Shown here: positions 32,721 to 40,617 of the stretch, in pieces
Position numbering within the stretch: position 1 is the stretch's first letter
Layout: every line of letters starts with the position of its first letter
Assembly (NCBI GenBank): GCA_019421015.1
Contig: JAHZGC010000009.1
Location: 50,081 to 114,080, forward strand
DNA from: Coriobacteriaceae bacterium
Lineage (GTDB): Bacteria; Actinomycetota; Coriobacteriia; Coriobacteriales; UMGS124
DNA: 64,000 bases
Direction of reading: 5' to 3'
Position numbers and translations under genes: made by a program
Notes under the pieces: model-generated
Database searches by the model: none
What the model saw: the letters and a program-made list of their open reading frames with translations, nothing else
Told to the model about the DNA's origin: nothing

Positions 32721-34331
32721 CTAGGCGATGCCCAGGCAGTTGCGCACCGAGATGCGGCCAAAGGCCAGGCACTCGCCCAGGTTGCCGGCGCCCTGATACA
32801 TGTTGGCCCACACGCTGCCGAACTCGCCGGCGGCATAGAGGTGCGGGATGGGCTGGCCGTCGAGGTCGAGGACCTCGCCCTTGGCGCTGCGGCGCGGGCC
32901 GCCGTCGGTGTTGAGCATGGTGGGGGCGCAGAACAGCGCGTAGTAGGGGCCGTCGCCGATGGGGTTCAGCGTGGAGACGGGACGGTGGAAGTAGACGTCC
33001 TCGCCGTTGGCGCAGCACTCGTTCCAGCGCTCCACGGTCACCGGCAGCACGCCCTCGGGCATGCCGGTCTTCTGGGCCAGCTCGTCAAGGGTGTCGGCGG
33101 TGTAGCCCCAGCCGTCCATGGGGTCGAAGGCGAGCTTCTCGACGATGGTCTGATAGGCCGCGTCGTCGCAGATGAACCAGGTGCCCTCGGGCATGGGGAG
33201 GTGCGGCCACTCGCCGCCAAAGTTCATGTGGCCGTGGCGGCAGCCGTAGTGGATGGCCAGGTCGCGGACCTCGTACTCCTCCCAGGCCTCGGCCACGTCC
33301 TTGTCCCAGTCCATGTAGAAGCGCTGGCCGTTCACGGCCACGGTGATGCCGAGCTCCTTGGAGGTGCGCATCTGGGCGGTGTCGGAATCGATGGCGCTCA
33401 TAGACGTCCAGAAGCCGGCGCAGCTGTTCATGTGCCACATGTCGGCTCCGCAGCGGGCGCACATGGTGATGCCGTCGCCCTCGTTGCAGGGGGCGGCGAT
33501 GCGCCGGGCAAACGGGGCGCTCAGATAGTCGGCCTTCATCTGGGCATTGGCCTCGAAGCCGCCGCAGGTCATGATGACGCCCTGGGTCGCCTTGACGTAG
33601 CGGCTCGCGCCATCCTCGGTGTAGACGCAGCCCAGGATCTCCTTGGTAGCCGGGTCCTGTACCAGGGCGGTCACGGGGCAGGAGCACTTGTGGGTGACGG
33701 TGTCGGTGTAGGTGTTCTTGACCTCGTTCATGAAGGCGGTCACCTGGGTGAGACCGTTTTCGTTCTTGGGATTCCAGCGGATGCGGCTGATGGAGTAGGC
33801 GTGCTCCAGCTCGCCGTACTCGGGGTAGCAAGAGTCACCGTCGCCCACCTGGTAGTACTCGGTGATGATCACGTCGTCTTCGGAGTAGAGGGGCAGCGAA
33901 GCGAGCCAATCCAGGTTCTCGGCGATGCCGTTGGCGTAGGCCTCGAGAACGTCGTCGGGGGTGTTGTTCATGTTGCCACGCAGCTCCTTGCAGTACTCGA
34001 GGAAGTTGGCGGGGTCCTTGCTGCCCAGCACCATGCCCGCGGCAAAGATGCTGTTGCCGCTGCCGGTCTCGGCCTCGCCCTTCTCGAGGAGCAGGCAGGT
34101 GGCACCGTTACCCTCCTTGCCCACGGTCACGGCTGCAGCCATACCGGCAAGGCCACCGCCCACCACGACGACGTCGTACTCCTCGTCCCACTGGATCTGG
34201 GAGGGATCGGCAGCTGCGTCGTTTGCGGCGTTGGCAGCGGCGGCGCCTCCGGTCAGCCCCACGGCGGCGATGGTGCCAAGGGCGGCGGCGCTCTTGATGA
34301 AGGTGCGACGGCTCTGCAGTGCGTCTGTCAT
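32721..34331 (-). CDS. Exported FAD-only flavoprotein reductase (fumarate reductase family), reductase 3
   Basis: A 536-residue FAD_binding_2 flavoprotein with a twin-arginine signal (QSRRTFIKS, Ala-rich to about residue 35). FAD motif: VVVVGGGLAGMAAA then LLLEKGEAE. There is no FMN-binding domain at either end, so it must receive electrons from a separate protein, which is not encoded nearby. The pocket region reads NGQRFYMDWDKD instead of the G-x-RF-x-NEA of reductases 1 and 6, implying a different substrate. The C-terminal GGPRRSAKGEVLDLDGQPIPHLYAAGEFG block is conserved family architecture. ATG at 34331 follows AAGGAG. Electron acceptor not assignable. Confidence 0.88.
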   Translation of the reverse strand: MTDALQSRRTFIKSAAALGTIAAVGLTGGAAAANAANDAAADPSQIQWDEEYDVVVVGGGLAGMAAAVTVGKEGNGATCLLLEKGEAETGSGNSIFAAGMVLGSKDPANFLEYCKELRGNMNNTPDDVLEAYANGIAENLDWLASLPLYSEDDVIITEYYQVGDGDSCYPEYGELEHAYSISRIRWNPKNENGLTQVTAFMNEVKNTYTDTVTHKCSCPVTALVQDPATKEILGCVYTEDGASRYVKATQGVIMTCGGFEANAQMKADYLSAPFARRIAAPCNEGDGITMCARCGADMWHMNSCAGFWTSMSAIDSDTAQMRTSKELGITVAVNGQRFYMDWDKDVAEAWEEYEVRDLAIHYGCRHGHMNFGGEWPHLPMPEGTWFICDDAAYQTIVEKLAFDPMDGWGYTADTLDELAQKTGMPEGVLPVTVERWNECCANGEDVYFHRPVSTLNPIGDGPYYALFCAPTMLNTDGGPRRSAKGEVLDLDGQPIPHLYAAGEFGSVWANMYQGAGNLGECLAFGRISVRNCLGIA

Positions 34332-34457
34332 GGCGTGCTCCTTTGCTGATATGGCTTGCCGAATGGGCGGTCAGCGCGACCGCCGAACAACTGCAAGCCT
34401 AGGAGCAACCAGCGGCCCCGGCGAGCGCAAAGGTTACGCAAACCGCAGGTAAAGAGC

Positions 34458-34478
34458 GCTACGTAGAAACTACGTAGC
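34458..34478. promoter_or_regulatory. Perfect operator-like dyad, CTACGTAG repeated with 11-bp period
   Basis: GCTACGTAG and CTACGTAGC flank AAA, giving a perfect inverted repeat. The same sequence is a direct repeat of CTACGTAG (34459-34466, 34470-34477) with 11-bp period. It lies 127 nt upstream of the reductase 3 start and is the strongest dyad in the reductase promoters. Confidence 0.6.
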
Positions 34479-34527
34479 TAGTCACCCAACGTGGTCCCAG
34501 CCACCTTCACTGATGCCTGGCCAGCCC

Positions 34528-35436
34528 CTACTCCCCCACAGCCTCCACGGTCAGCTCGCTGCGCACGCCGTTGAGCTCCACCCCGGGCACCGCACAGTCA
34601 CCGTCCCCACCGATGCGGTTCTCCACCCCGTCCCCCATGAACACCTGGGTCCCCAGCCCCCTTGCCCGGCAGTTCAGCACCGTTCCCGCGGGCACCACCA
34701 AACGAGATGACGCCCGCAGCTGATTCACGTCGAGGCGCGGCGGCAGTCCCTTGGGGCACTCCACGATCAGGTCCTCGTTGGAGTCGATCTCCACATGGGC
34801 GTCCACGTCCTCGACCATCACGCGGTGCAGGCGTCCCCCGAGCTCCAGGTCCTCGAACCCCTCGGCCAGCAGCGCGCGGGCCTCGACCTTCTCGGCGTTC
34901 ACCGCCAGCTCGATGCGGCGCACCAGCGTCGCCGGTATGCCCAGGTACACATCGAGGACCTCGCGGGTCAAGGTCTCGCTCACGCCCGGGGCGCGGCGCA
35001 CGTCCACGTCGATGCGCTCGTCGCCGTCGTCGATGCGCACCTTGAACGACGACGCCACCGCCTCGATATCCTGCGAGCTCAGGCACACCACGAGCTTCTC
35101 GTCGGGCACGCCTTGCAGCACCACGCTGCGGGCGGCCCCTAGGTTGATGTCGTAGTCTTTAACGCGATCGATGTCGTACTCGGTGCGGCTCACATTGGTC
35201 GGATAGCCGTCGAGCACCACGTCGCCCACGGGACGCGTCTCGAGCACGCGCCCCAGCAGCTCGTCCATCGAGAGGCCAAAGACGTCGGCGATCCCCATGA
35301 GGTTCTCGACATCGGGCACACCGGCCCCGGTCTCCCACTTGGTCACTGCCTGGCGCGACACGTGCAGGCGCTCGGCCAGCCCCTCCTGCGACAGGCCCAT
35401 GGCGCAGCGCAGCCCCCTGATCTTGTCTCCCAGCAT
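34528..35436 (-). CDS. XRE-family regulator with C-terminal beta-rich (DUF4097-like) domain
   Basis: A 302-residue protein. Residues about 1-60 form an XRE/Cro-C1 helix-turn-helix (LGDKIRGLRCAMGLSQEGLA, then VSRQAVTKWETG). The remainder is a string of short Val/Asp-rich strands resembling DUF4097-type putative adhesin modules sometimes fused to such regulators; that part of the assignment is tentative. The start is set by the helix-turn-helix N-terminus and AAGGA 9 nt upstream. It follows the MFS exporter gene on the same strand with a 114-bp gap and might regulate it or itself. Confidence 0.8.
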   Translation of the reverse strand: MLGDKIRGLRCAMGLSQEGLAERLHVSRQAVTKWETGAGVPDVENLMGIADVFGLSMDELLGRVLETRPVGDVVLDGYPTNVSRTEYDIDRVKDYDINLGAARSVVLQGVPDEKLVVCLSSQDIEAVASSFKVRIDDGDERIDVDVRRAPGVSETLTREVLDVYLGIPATLVRRIELAVNAEKVEARALLAEGFEDLELGGRLHRVMVEDVDAHVEIDSNEDLIVECPKGLPPRLDVNQLRASSRLVVPAGTVLNCRARGLGTQVFMGDGVENRIGGDGDCAVPGVELNGVRSELTVEAVGE

Positions 35437-35550
35437 GGCTTGGGGTCCTTCCGTTGTCGGTGTTTGCTGCGCCAACGGTATCAGACAAGCCGTGCGCACG
35501 ACCAGCCACAGGGGCTTGCAAGCCGTGCTACGCTGCGTGGCATCGGGCGG

Positions 35551-37221
35551 TTACAGCGAGTCATCGGCCGGATGCCCCGTGTGGTCGATGCTCTTGGCCA
35601 GCGGATGCTCCTTGAGGAACAGCATGAGCACAAAGCCCGCCACCAGAAGCGGCACCACATAGAGGAAGATCGGGGCCAGGGCGTCGCTGTAGGCCTGGGC
35701 CACCAGCTCGCGCTCGGCTCCGTGCAGGCTGTCCACAAAGGCCGGGGTGATGCTGTCCACATTCACATGGTCGCTCGCCGGTACCATGCGCGCGATGTTC
35801 GCGGTAAGCCGCCCGGTAAACAGCGCGCCCACGAGCGACGCCCCCAGCGTGGAGCCGATCTCGCGGAAGAAGTTGTTGGCCGCGGTGGCCGTGCCCACAA
35901 TGGCGTGGGGGAACTCGTTTTGCACCACGAGCACGATGATCTGCTGGCCCAAGCCGATGCCAAAGCCCAGGATGAACTGGAAGAGCCCCAGCATCAGCAG
36001 GGTGGTCGACGGCGTGATGGTGCTCAGCAGCACCAACCCCACGGCGGCCACGGCGCAGCTCGCAATGGGCATCCACTTGTAGCGGCCGGTCTTGGTGGCG
36101 AGAAAGCCCGTGGCGATCGAGGTGACGAGCACGCCCGCCATCATGGGCGTGGTCATGAGGCCGGCCGTCTCGGGGCTCAGACCGTCGACGATCTGCAGGA
36201 AGGTGGGCAGGTACGACACCGTGCCCATCATGCCCAACATGATGAACAGGCCGGTCAGGGTACAGATCACGAAGTTGCGGTTCTTGAACAGCGTCATGGG
36301 CACGATGGGCTCGGCGGCTTTGCGCTCCACGAGCACAAAAGCCACGCCGCACGCGACCGAAAGGGCAAACAGGCCCAGGATCTGCCAGGACACCCAGGGG
36401 TAGAGCGTGCCACCCCACGCCGTGGCCAGCACCAGCGACGACACGGCCACGGCCATGGTCGTCATGCCGGCCACGTCGACGGGGACCCGCCGGGCGCTGC
36501 GCTGGGGCTTGACCAAGAAGGCCGCGGCAGCCGCGATGGCAAGCAGGGCCAGGGGGATCTCGAACGCAAAGAGCCAGCGCCAGCCCGTGACCTCCACAAA
36601 CCAGCCGCCGAGCAGCGGCCCCACCACCGTGGAGACCGCATAGACGGCGCCCATGATGCCCATGTACTTGCCGCGCTGACGCGGCGGGATCACGTCGGCG
36701 ATGATGGCCTGGGCCAGGATGATAAGCCCGCCGCCTCCCAGGCCGGCCACGGCGCGCCCCGCCACCAGGCCGTCCATGCTGGGAGCCAAGGCGCACACCG
36801 TGGAGCCGCATACAAAGACGGCCAGCGCCGCGATGAACAGGTACTTGCGGCCCCAGAGGTCGCCCAGCTTGCCGTAGATCGGCATCATGATGGTGGAGGC
36901 GAGCACGTAGGCAGTGGTGACCCACTGCATGTGGTCGACGCCGCCCAGGTCGCCCACGATGGTGGGCAGGGCCGTGGAGACGATGGTCTGGTCGAGGGAG
37001 CTCACGAACATGGCGAGCAGCAGCCCCGCGAACACGGCGGCCACCCCGTGGGCCTTCCCCGAGGCCGAGCCTCCCTTTCGTCCGGCGTCGCCCTGGTTGG
37101 CCGAACCGGCGGCCAGACCGTCCGTGCGCTTCTCGGCCTTGAGTTCGCCGGGGGTCAGGGGCGGCGTCGTCTGGGCAGCCGTTACGCCCGCGCCGACCGC
37201 GGTCTTATCGCCTGATGCCAT
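35551..37221 (-). CDS. MFS exporter, DHA2 (EmrB/QacA) family, 14 TM
   Basis: A 556-residue proton-driven exporter. A polar, Ala/Gly-rich N-terminal tail (about 60 residues) precedes the transmembrane bundle. Hallmarks are FVSSLDQTIVSTALPTI (DHA2 motif D1 in helix 1), GKLGDLWGRK (motif A) and IGPLLGG-like VVGPLLGGWF (motif C). Family members export drugs, dyes or peptides; the substrate here is unknown. Its 5' gap (172 bp) follows a response-regulator gene on the same strand, so control by that two-component system is possible. Start at 37221 is favoured by GAGGA and family length; an upstream extension is unlikely. Confidence 0.88.
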   Translation of the reverse strand: MASGDKTAVGAGVTAAQTTPPLTPGELKAEKRTDGLAAGSANQGDAGRKGGSASGKAHGVAAVFAGLLLAMFVSSLDQTIVSTALPTIVGDLGGVDHMQWVTTAYVLASTIMMPIYGKLGDLWGRKYLFIAALAVFVCGSTVCALAPSMDGLVAGRAVAGLGGGGLIILAQAIIADVIPPRQRGKYMGIMGAVYAVSTVVGPLLGGWFVEVTGWRWLFAFEIPLALLAIAAAAAFLVKPQRSARRVPVDVAGMTTMAVAVSSLVLATAWGGTLYPWVSWQILGLFALSVACGVAFVLVERKAAEPIVPMTLFKNRNFVICTLTGLFIMLGMMGTVSYLPTFLQIVDGLSPETAGLMTTPMMAGVLVTSIATGFLATKTGRYKWMPIASCAVAAVGLVLLSTITPSTTLLMLGLFQFILGFGIGLGQQIIVLVVQNEFPHAIVGTATAANNFFREIGSTLGASLVGALFTGRLTANIARMVPASDHVNVDSITPAFVDSLHGAERELVAQAYSDALAPIFLYVVPLLVAGFVLMLFLKEHPLAKSIDHTGHPADDSL

Positions 37222-37393
37222 GGGGTCCTCGCTTTCGAGTGAGCGCCCATGCGATGGGTCGGGCGCGCATGCTCGCAGATGTTGGCGAGTTTTTGCCCAT
37301 TTGGGCGAGAAGCCCCTCAAACGCGGCGGGCATCGAACGGGGAATTCATACGTCCCCACGCCCGGCACGCTCGTCTATGACCCCGCTGCCCCC

Positions 37394-38095
37394 TTACGCC
37401 CCGTCGCCCAACCGATAGCCCTGGCGCCACACCGTTTGCAGGTACACGGGGTGCGAGGGGTCCTCCTCGGTCTTGCTGCGGATCTTGCGCACGAACACCG
37501 CCAGGGCCGACGGCTCAACGGCCTCCTGGGGGTCCCACACGTTCTCGATGATCGCCTGGGCCGAGAACACCTCGCCCACGTGGTTGGCCAAAAACGCGAG
37601 GATCTTGAACTCCTTGGGGGTCAGATTCACCTTGCGCCCGCGCACAAGCACCTCGCCCTTCTTGAGACGCACCTCCATCTCGCCCACCTGAACCACGGCC
37701 CGGTTGCGAAAGCGCGGCGCCCCCTCCTCGGCCACGCGCACGCGTCGCAGGCTCGCCTCCACGCGCATGAGCAGCTCCTGGCTGTTGAACGGCTTGGCGA
37801 TGTAGTCGTCGCAGCCGGCTTCGAAGCCGATGCCCTTGTCGACGATGTGGCTTTTGGCCGAGAGCATGAGGATCGGCACGCGCAGGTCCTCTTGGCGGAT
37901 GCGCCGACACACCTCGAAGCCGTTGAGCTCGGGCATCATGACGTCGAGGATCACCAGGTCGGGCCGTTCCTCGGCAAAGGCCGCCAGCGCCGCCTCACCG
38001 TCGTAGACCGCCACGCATCCATGGCCGTTGCGGGCCAAGATGCGCGAGAGCGCCTCGCAGATGTCCCGCTCGTCGTCGGCCACCAGGATCTTCAT
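37394..38095 (-). CDS. OmpR/PhoB-type response regulator
   Basis: A 233-residue DNA-binding response regulator. The receiver domain has the acidic pair D7-D8, phospho-acceptor D51 (LVILDVMMPE) and K101 (YIAKPF). The C-terminal winged helix is of the OmpR class (VNLTPKEFKILAFLANHVGE, then SALAVFVRKIRSKTEED). Its ATG overlaps the TGA of the sensor kinase (ATGA), so the pair is translationally coupled and surely cognate. Targets may include the neighbouring MFS exporter or the molybdoenzyme upstream on the same strand. Confidence 0.93.
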   Translation of the reverse strand: MKILVADDERDICEALSRILARNGHGCVAVYDGEAALAAFAEERPDLVILDVMMPELNGFEVCRRIRQEDLRVPILMLSAKSHIVDKGIGFEAGCDDYIAKPFNSQELLMRVEASLRRVRVAEEGAPRFRNRAVVQVGEMEVRLKKGEVLVRGRKVNLTPKEFKILAFLANHVGEVFSAQAIIENVWDPQEAVEPSALAVFVRKIRSKTEEDPSHPVYLQTVWRQGYRLGDGA

Positions 38096-39837
38096 CGCCC
38101 GAACTCCTCCCCGTCGTCCTCCATCGCCACCGGCTCCACCGGCAGCTCCACCGTAAACGTGCTGCCCTCGCCAGGCGCGCTCACCACGCCCACCCGGCCG
38201 CCCAACGCCTCGGCGGTCTTCTTGACCAGCGAGAGCCCCAGGCCGCTGCCGCGGTACTTGCGCGAGATGCTCGCGTCGGCCTGCACAAAGCGGTCGAAGA
38301 TGCCGTCGATCCGATCGGCCTCGATGCCGATGCCCGTGTCGACCACATGGAGCACCAGCACGTTCGGCACGTCGCCCACACCCACCCGCACGAGCACCGA
38401 GCCGCCCTCGGGCGTGAACTTGAGCGCGTTGCCCACCAGGTTGCCCAGGATCTTGTGCAGCTGGTCCCAGTCGCCCAAAAAGAGTGGGGCCGCGGGGTCG
38501 ATCTGCGACGTCAGCGCCACGCCCTGGGTGCGGGCGAGGCCCCCGTACAGGTCGACCACGCTGCCGGCCAGGTCCACCGGGTCTATGGGATCGCGGGCTA
38601 TCTCGATGCGCCCCGCCTCGAGCCGGGCGATGTCGAGCACGTTGTTCACCATCTCGAGCAGGGTCCGGCTGTGGGTGCGCACCTTGCCGATGTACTGCTC
38701 GTCCTGGGGGCTGTGGACCTCCCCCGACGTCTCCCATAGGTCCACGAACGACAGGATGGCCGTCAGCGGCGTGCGCAGCTCGTGGCTGATGATCGATATG
38801 ATGTTGGTGCGGTACTCGTTCTCCTCGCTCAGCTTGGCGTTGGCGGCCTCGAGAAGGGCGTTCGCCTCGGCGATGCGCTCCTTTTGGCGCTCGAGCTCAT
38901 CATTGGCCTCGCGGTAGAGGTGCGTGCGCTCGTCGACCTTGCTCTCGAGGGTCGCATAGAGCTCCCCCAGCTCGCGGGCCATGTCCTCAACGCCGCGGGC
39001 AAGGGCGTCGGTCTCGCGCGTCGTGCCCACGCCGGCAAGGTCCACCTGGTCCATCTTCCCGGAGGCCACGTCGGCCAGGGAGTCCCCGATGGCCACCAGG
39101 GGCCGGCCCACGTGGCGGCGCAGCATCAGCATGCTCGCCCCCAGGATCGCGGTGAGCAGGACCACCAAAAAGAGGCCCGTCCGCACCACGTTGGCCGCAA
39201 GCGCCTCCTCGTGCATGGCCATGGGCATCGTGATGCTCACCGCCCCCGCCAGGTCGCCCACGGCAAGGCCCTCCTTGGGATAGCCCGTTATGTCGAGCTC
39301 GCCCACCGGCCCACCGTGGCACTCGAGGCACGACTCCTTGAGGGGGATGGCCGAGACGAACCTAAACTCGCGGGCACCTTCCGCGTTTTCCACCACCCCG
39401 TAGTATTCGACTTGGTCACCGGCGGCAAACAGCGCCAGCGCCTCAGCCTCGAACTCGTCGGGGGCGTCGAGCACGTTGCGCGGGTCGAAGCGCGTGTAGC
39501 GCAGCTGGTACTGGTTGTCGGTGGAGACCGAGAAGAGCTTGCCCACGCTCTTGCCCACCAGCGAGCAGTAGAGGCCCTTGAACTCGTAGTTGCCCTGGGA
39601 GTCGTAGTTGATACGGTCCTGCACGTTGTCCATGAAGTCCCAGGTGGCGCGCACCGACTTCTCGAACACCCGCGCCTCGGCCACCATCTGCTCCTCGACC
39701 TGGCGCGCCTGCTCGTGGAAGGACCATGCCGAGAACGCCGCAAAGCACACGAGCGCGACCGCGGTCATCACCACCACGTAGCGGCCGAACAGCGTGCCTC
39801 GCGCCCTGGCCTTTCCCCCGTCGCGCCTGCCTCCCAT
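38092..39837 (-). CDS. Sensor histidine kinase with DUF3365/Tll0287-like haem-binding sensor domain
   Basis: A 581-residue membrane kinase. One helix near the N-terminus and a second near residue 210 enclose an extracytoplasmic domain of about 160 residues ending in C170-L-E-C173-H174, a c-type haem motif, embedded in a Tll0287-like (DUF3365) sequence (SAIPLKESCLECHGG). A HAMP-like linker and coiled coil (about 240-340) lead to the HisKA site ISHELRTPL with H352 and an HATPase domain (GNLVGNALKFT, DTGIGI, GSGLGL). Sensing of redox state or small ligands through covalent haem is inferred from the motif. GTG/ATG alternatives exist; ATG 39837 has GAGGTG upstream. The overlap with the response regulator confirms pairing. 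Confidence 0.9.
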   Translation of the reverse strand: MGGRRDGGKARARGTLFGRYVVVMTAVALVCFAAFSAWSFHEQARQVEEQMVAEARVFEKSVRATWDFMDNVQDRINYDSQGNYEFKGLYCSLVGKSVGKLFSVSTDNQYQLRYTRFDPRNVLDAPDEFEAEALALFAAGDQVEYYGVVENAEGAREFRFVSAIPLKESCLECHGGPVGELDITGYPKEGLAVGDLAGAVSITMPMAMHEEALAANVVRTGLFLVVLLTAILGASMLMLRRHVGRPLVAIGDSLADVASGKMDQVDLAGVGTTRETDALARGVEDMARELGELYATLESKVDERTHLYREANDELERQKERIAEANALLEAANAKLSEENEYRTNIISIISHELRTPLTAILSFVDLWETSGEVHSPQDEQYIGKVRTHSRTLLEMVNNVLDIARLEAGRIEIARDPIDPVDLAGSVVDLYGGLARTQGVALTSQIDPAAPLFLGDWDQLHKILGNLVGNALKFTPEGGSVLVRVGVGDVPNVLVLHVVDTGIGIEADRIDGIFDRFVQADASISRKYRGSGLGLSLVKKTAEALGGRVGVVSAPGEGSTFTVELPVEPVAMEDDGEEFGR

Positions 39838-39895
39838 GACCCACCTCGCCCTCGCGCACCAACATCCCAACGCCACGTAGCCGCCCCATGCAGCA

Positions 39896-39930
39896 GCGGA
39901 GAAACCCCGGCTGTCCCGGGGTTTCTCCGC
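39896..39930 (-). terminator. GCGGAGAA-type terminator between the Mo operon and the two-component genes
   Basis: Perfect 15-bp stem GCGGAGAAACCCCGG / CCGGGGTTTCTCCGC with a 5-nt loop, 48 nt after the Fe-S subunit gene. A second small dyad CATACT-AG-AGTATG lies at 39933-39946. No T tract. Confidence 0.7.
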
Positions 39931-39977
39931 ATCATACTAGAGTATGTTGAACATGGCCCGCCACCGCGCCGGGGCCG

Positions 39978-40556
39978 CTACAGCACGACCTGCTGGCCAA
40001 GCTCCTGGAGGGCGGACGCCTTGGGACGGATGAGGGTCTGGGGCCCCGTGGCGCCCACGCCTTGGGCGGCGAGCTCGGTCACCGTGCCGTCGGGATGGGC
40101 CGCGCGCAGCTCGTCGACGTCGCCGAACTCGAGGGCGCGGTACGGGCAGGCCTCCACACAGGCAGGCTCGTAGCCCTCGGCCCGCAGAGTGCGGCAGCCG
40201 TCGCACTTCCACGACCAGCCGGTCTGGGCATCGAGGCGCGGCACGCCGTAGGGGCACGCCTGCACGCAGGAGCCGCAGCCGATGCAGAGGTCGTGGTCGT
40301 TGAAGACGGTGCCGTCGTCAGGGTCCTTCTGCATGGCGCGCACGGGGCACGCCTTGACGCAGGCGGGGTTCTCGCAATGGTTGCACGTGGCGGAGTAGTG
40401 GTAGAGCGTGGCCTTGGGGTAGCTGCCCACCTGGTAGCTGCGCACCTCGCGCAGCACGGTGCCGACGCCGAGGCCGTTCTTGTCTTTGCAGGCAACCTGG
40501 CAGGTCTTGCACCCGGCGCAACGGGTCTGGTCGTAGTAGAAGCCGATCTGGCTCAT
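39978..40556 (-). CDS. Four-cluster [4Fe-4S] electron-transfer subunit (DmsB-like)
   Basis: A 192-residue ferredoxin-type subunit with 16 cysteines in four sets: CAGCKTCQVAC near the N-terminus, CNHCENPACVKACP, CIGCGSCVQACPYG and CDGC...CVEACPYRA. This is the DmsB/PhsB/NrfC pattern that wires a molybdenum catalytic subunit to the quinone pool. It has no signal peptide, so it would be co-exported by the Tat signal of the catalytic subunit (family rule). It is separated from that gene by 61 nt and followed by a hairpin. No DmsC/NrfD membrane anchor follows. Confidence 0.92.
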   Translation of the reverse strand: MSQIGFYYDQTRCAGCKTCQVACKDKNGLGVGTVLREVRSYQVGSYPKATLYHYSATCNHCENPACVKACPVRAMQKDPDDGTVFNDHDLCIGCGSCVQACPYGVPRLDAQTGWSWKCDGCRTLRAEGYEPACVEACPYRALEFGDVDELRAAHPDGTVTELAAQGVGATGPQTLIRPKASALQELGQQVVL

Positions 40557-40617
40557 GATGGGGTTCCTCTTCTCTTCCGCATCGAACGGCATCGAATCGA
40601 GCACGCAGGGCGCCCGG

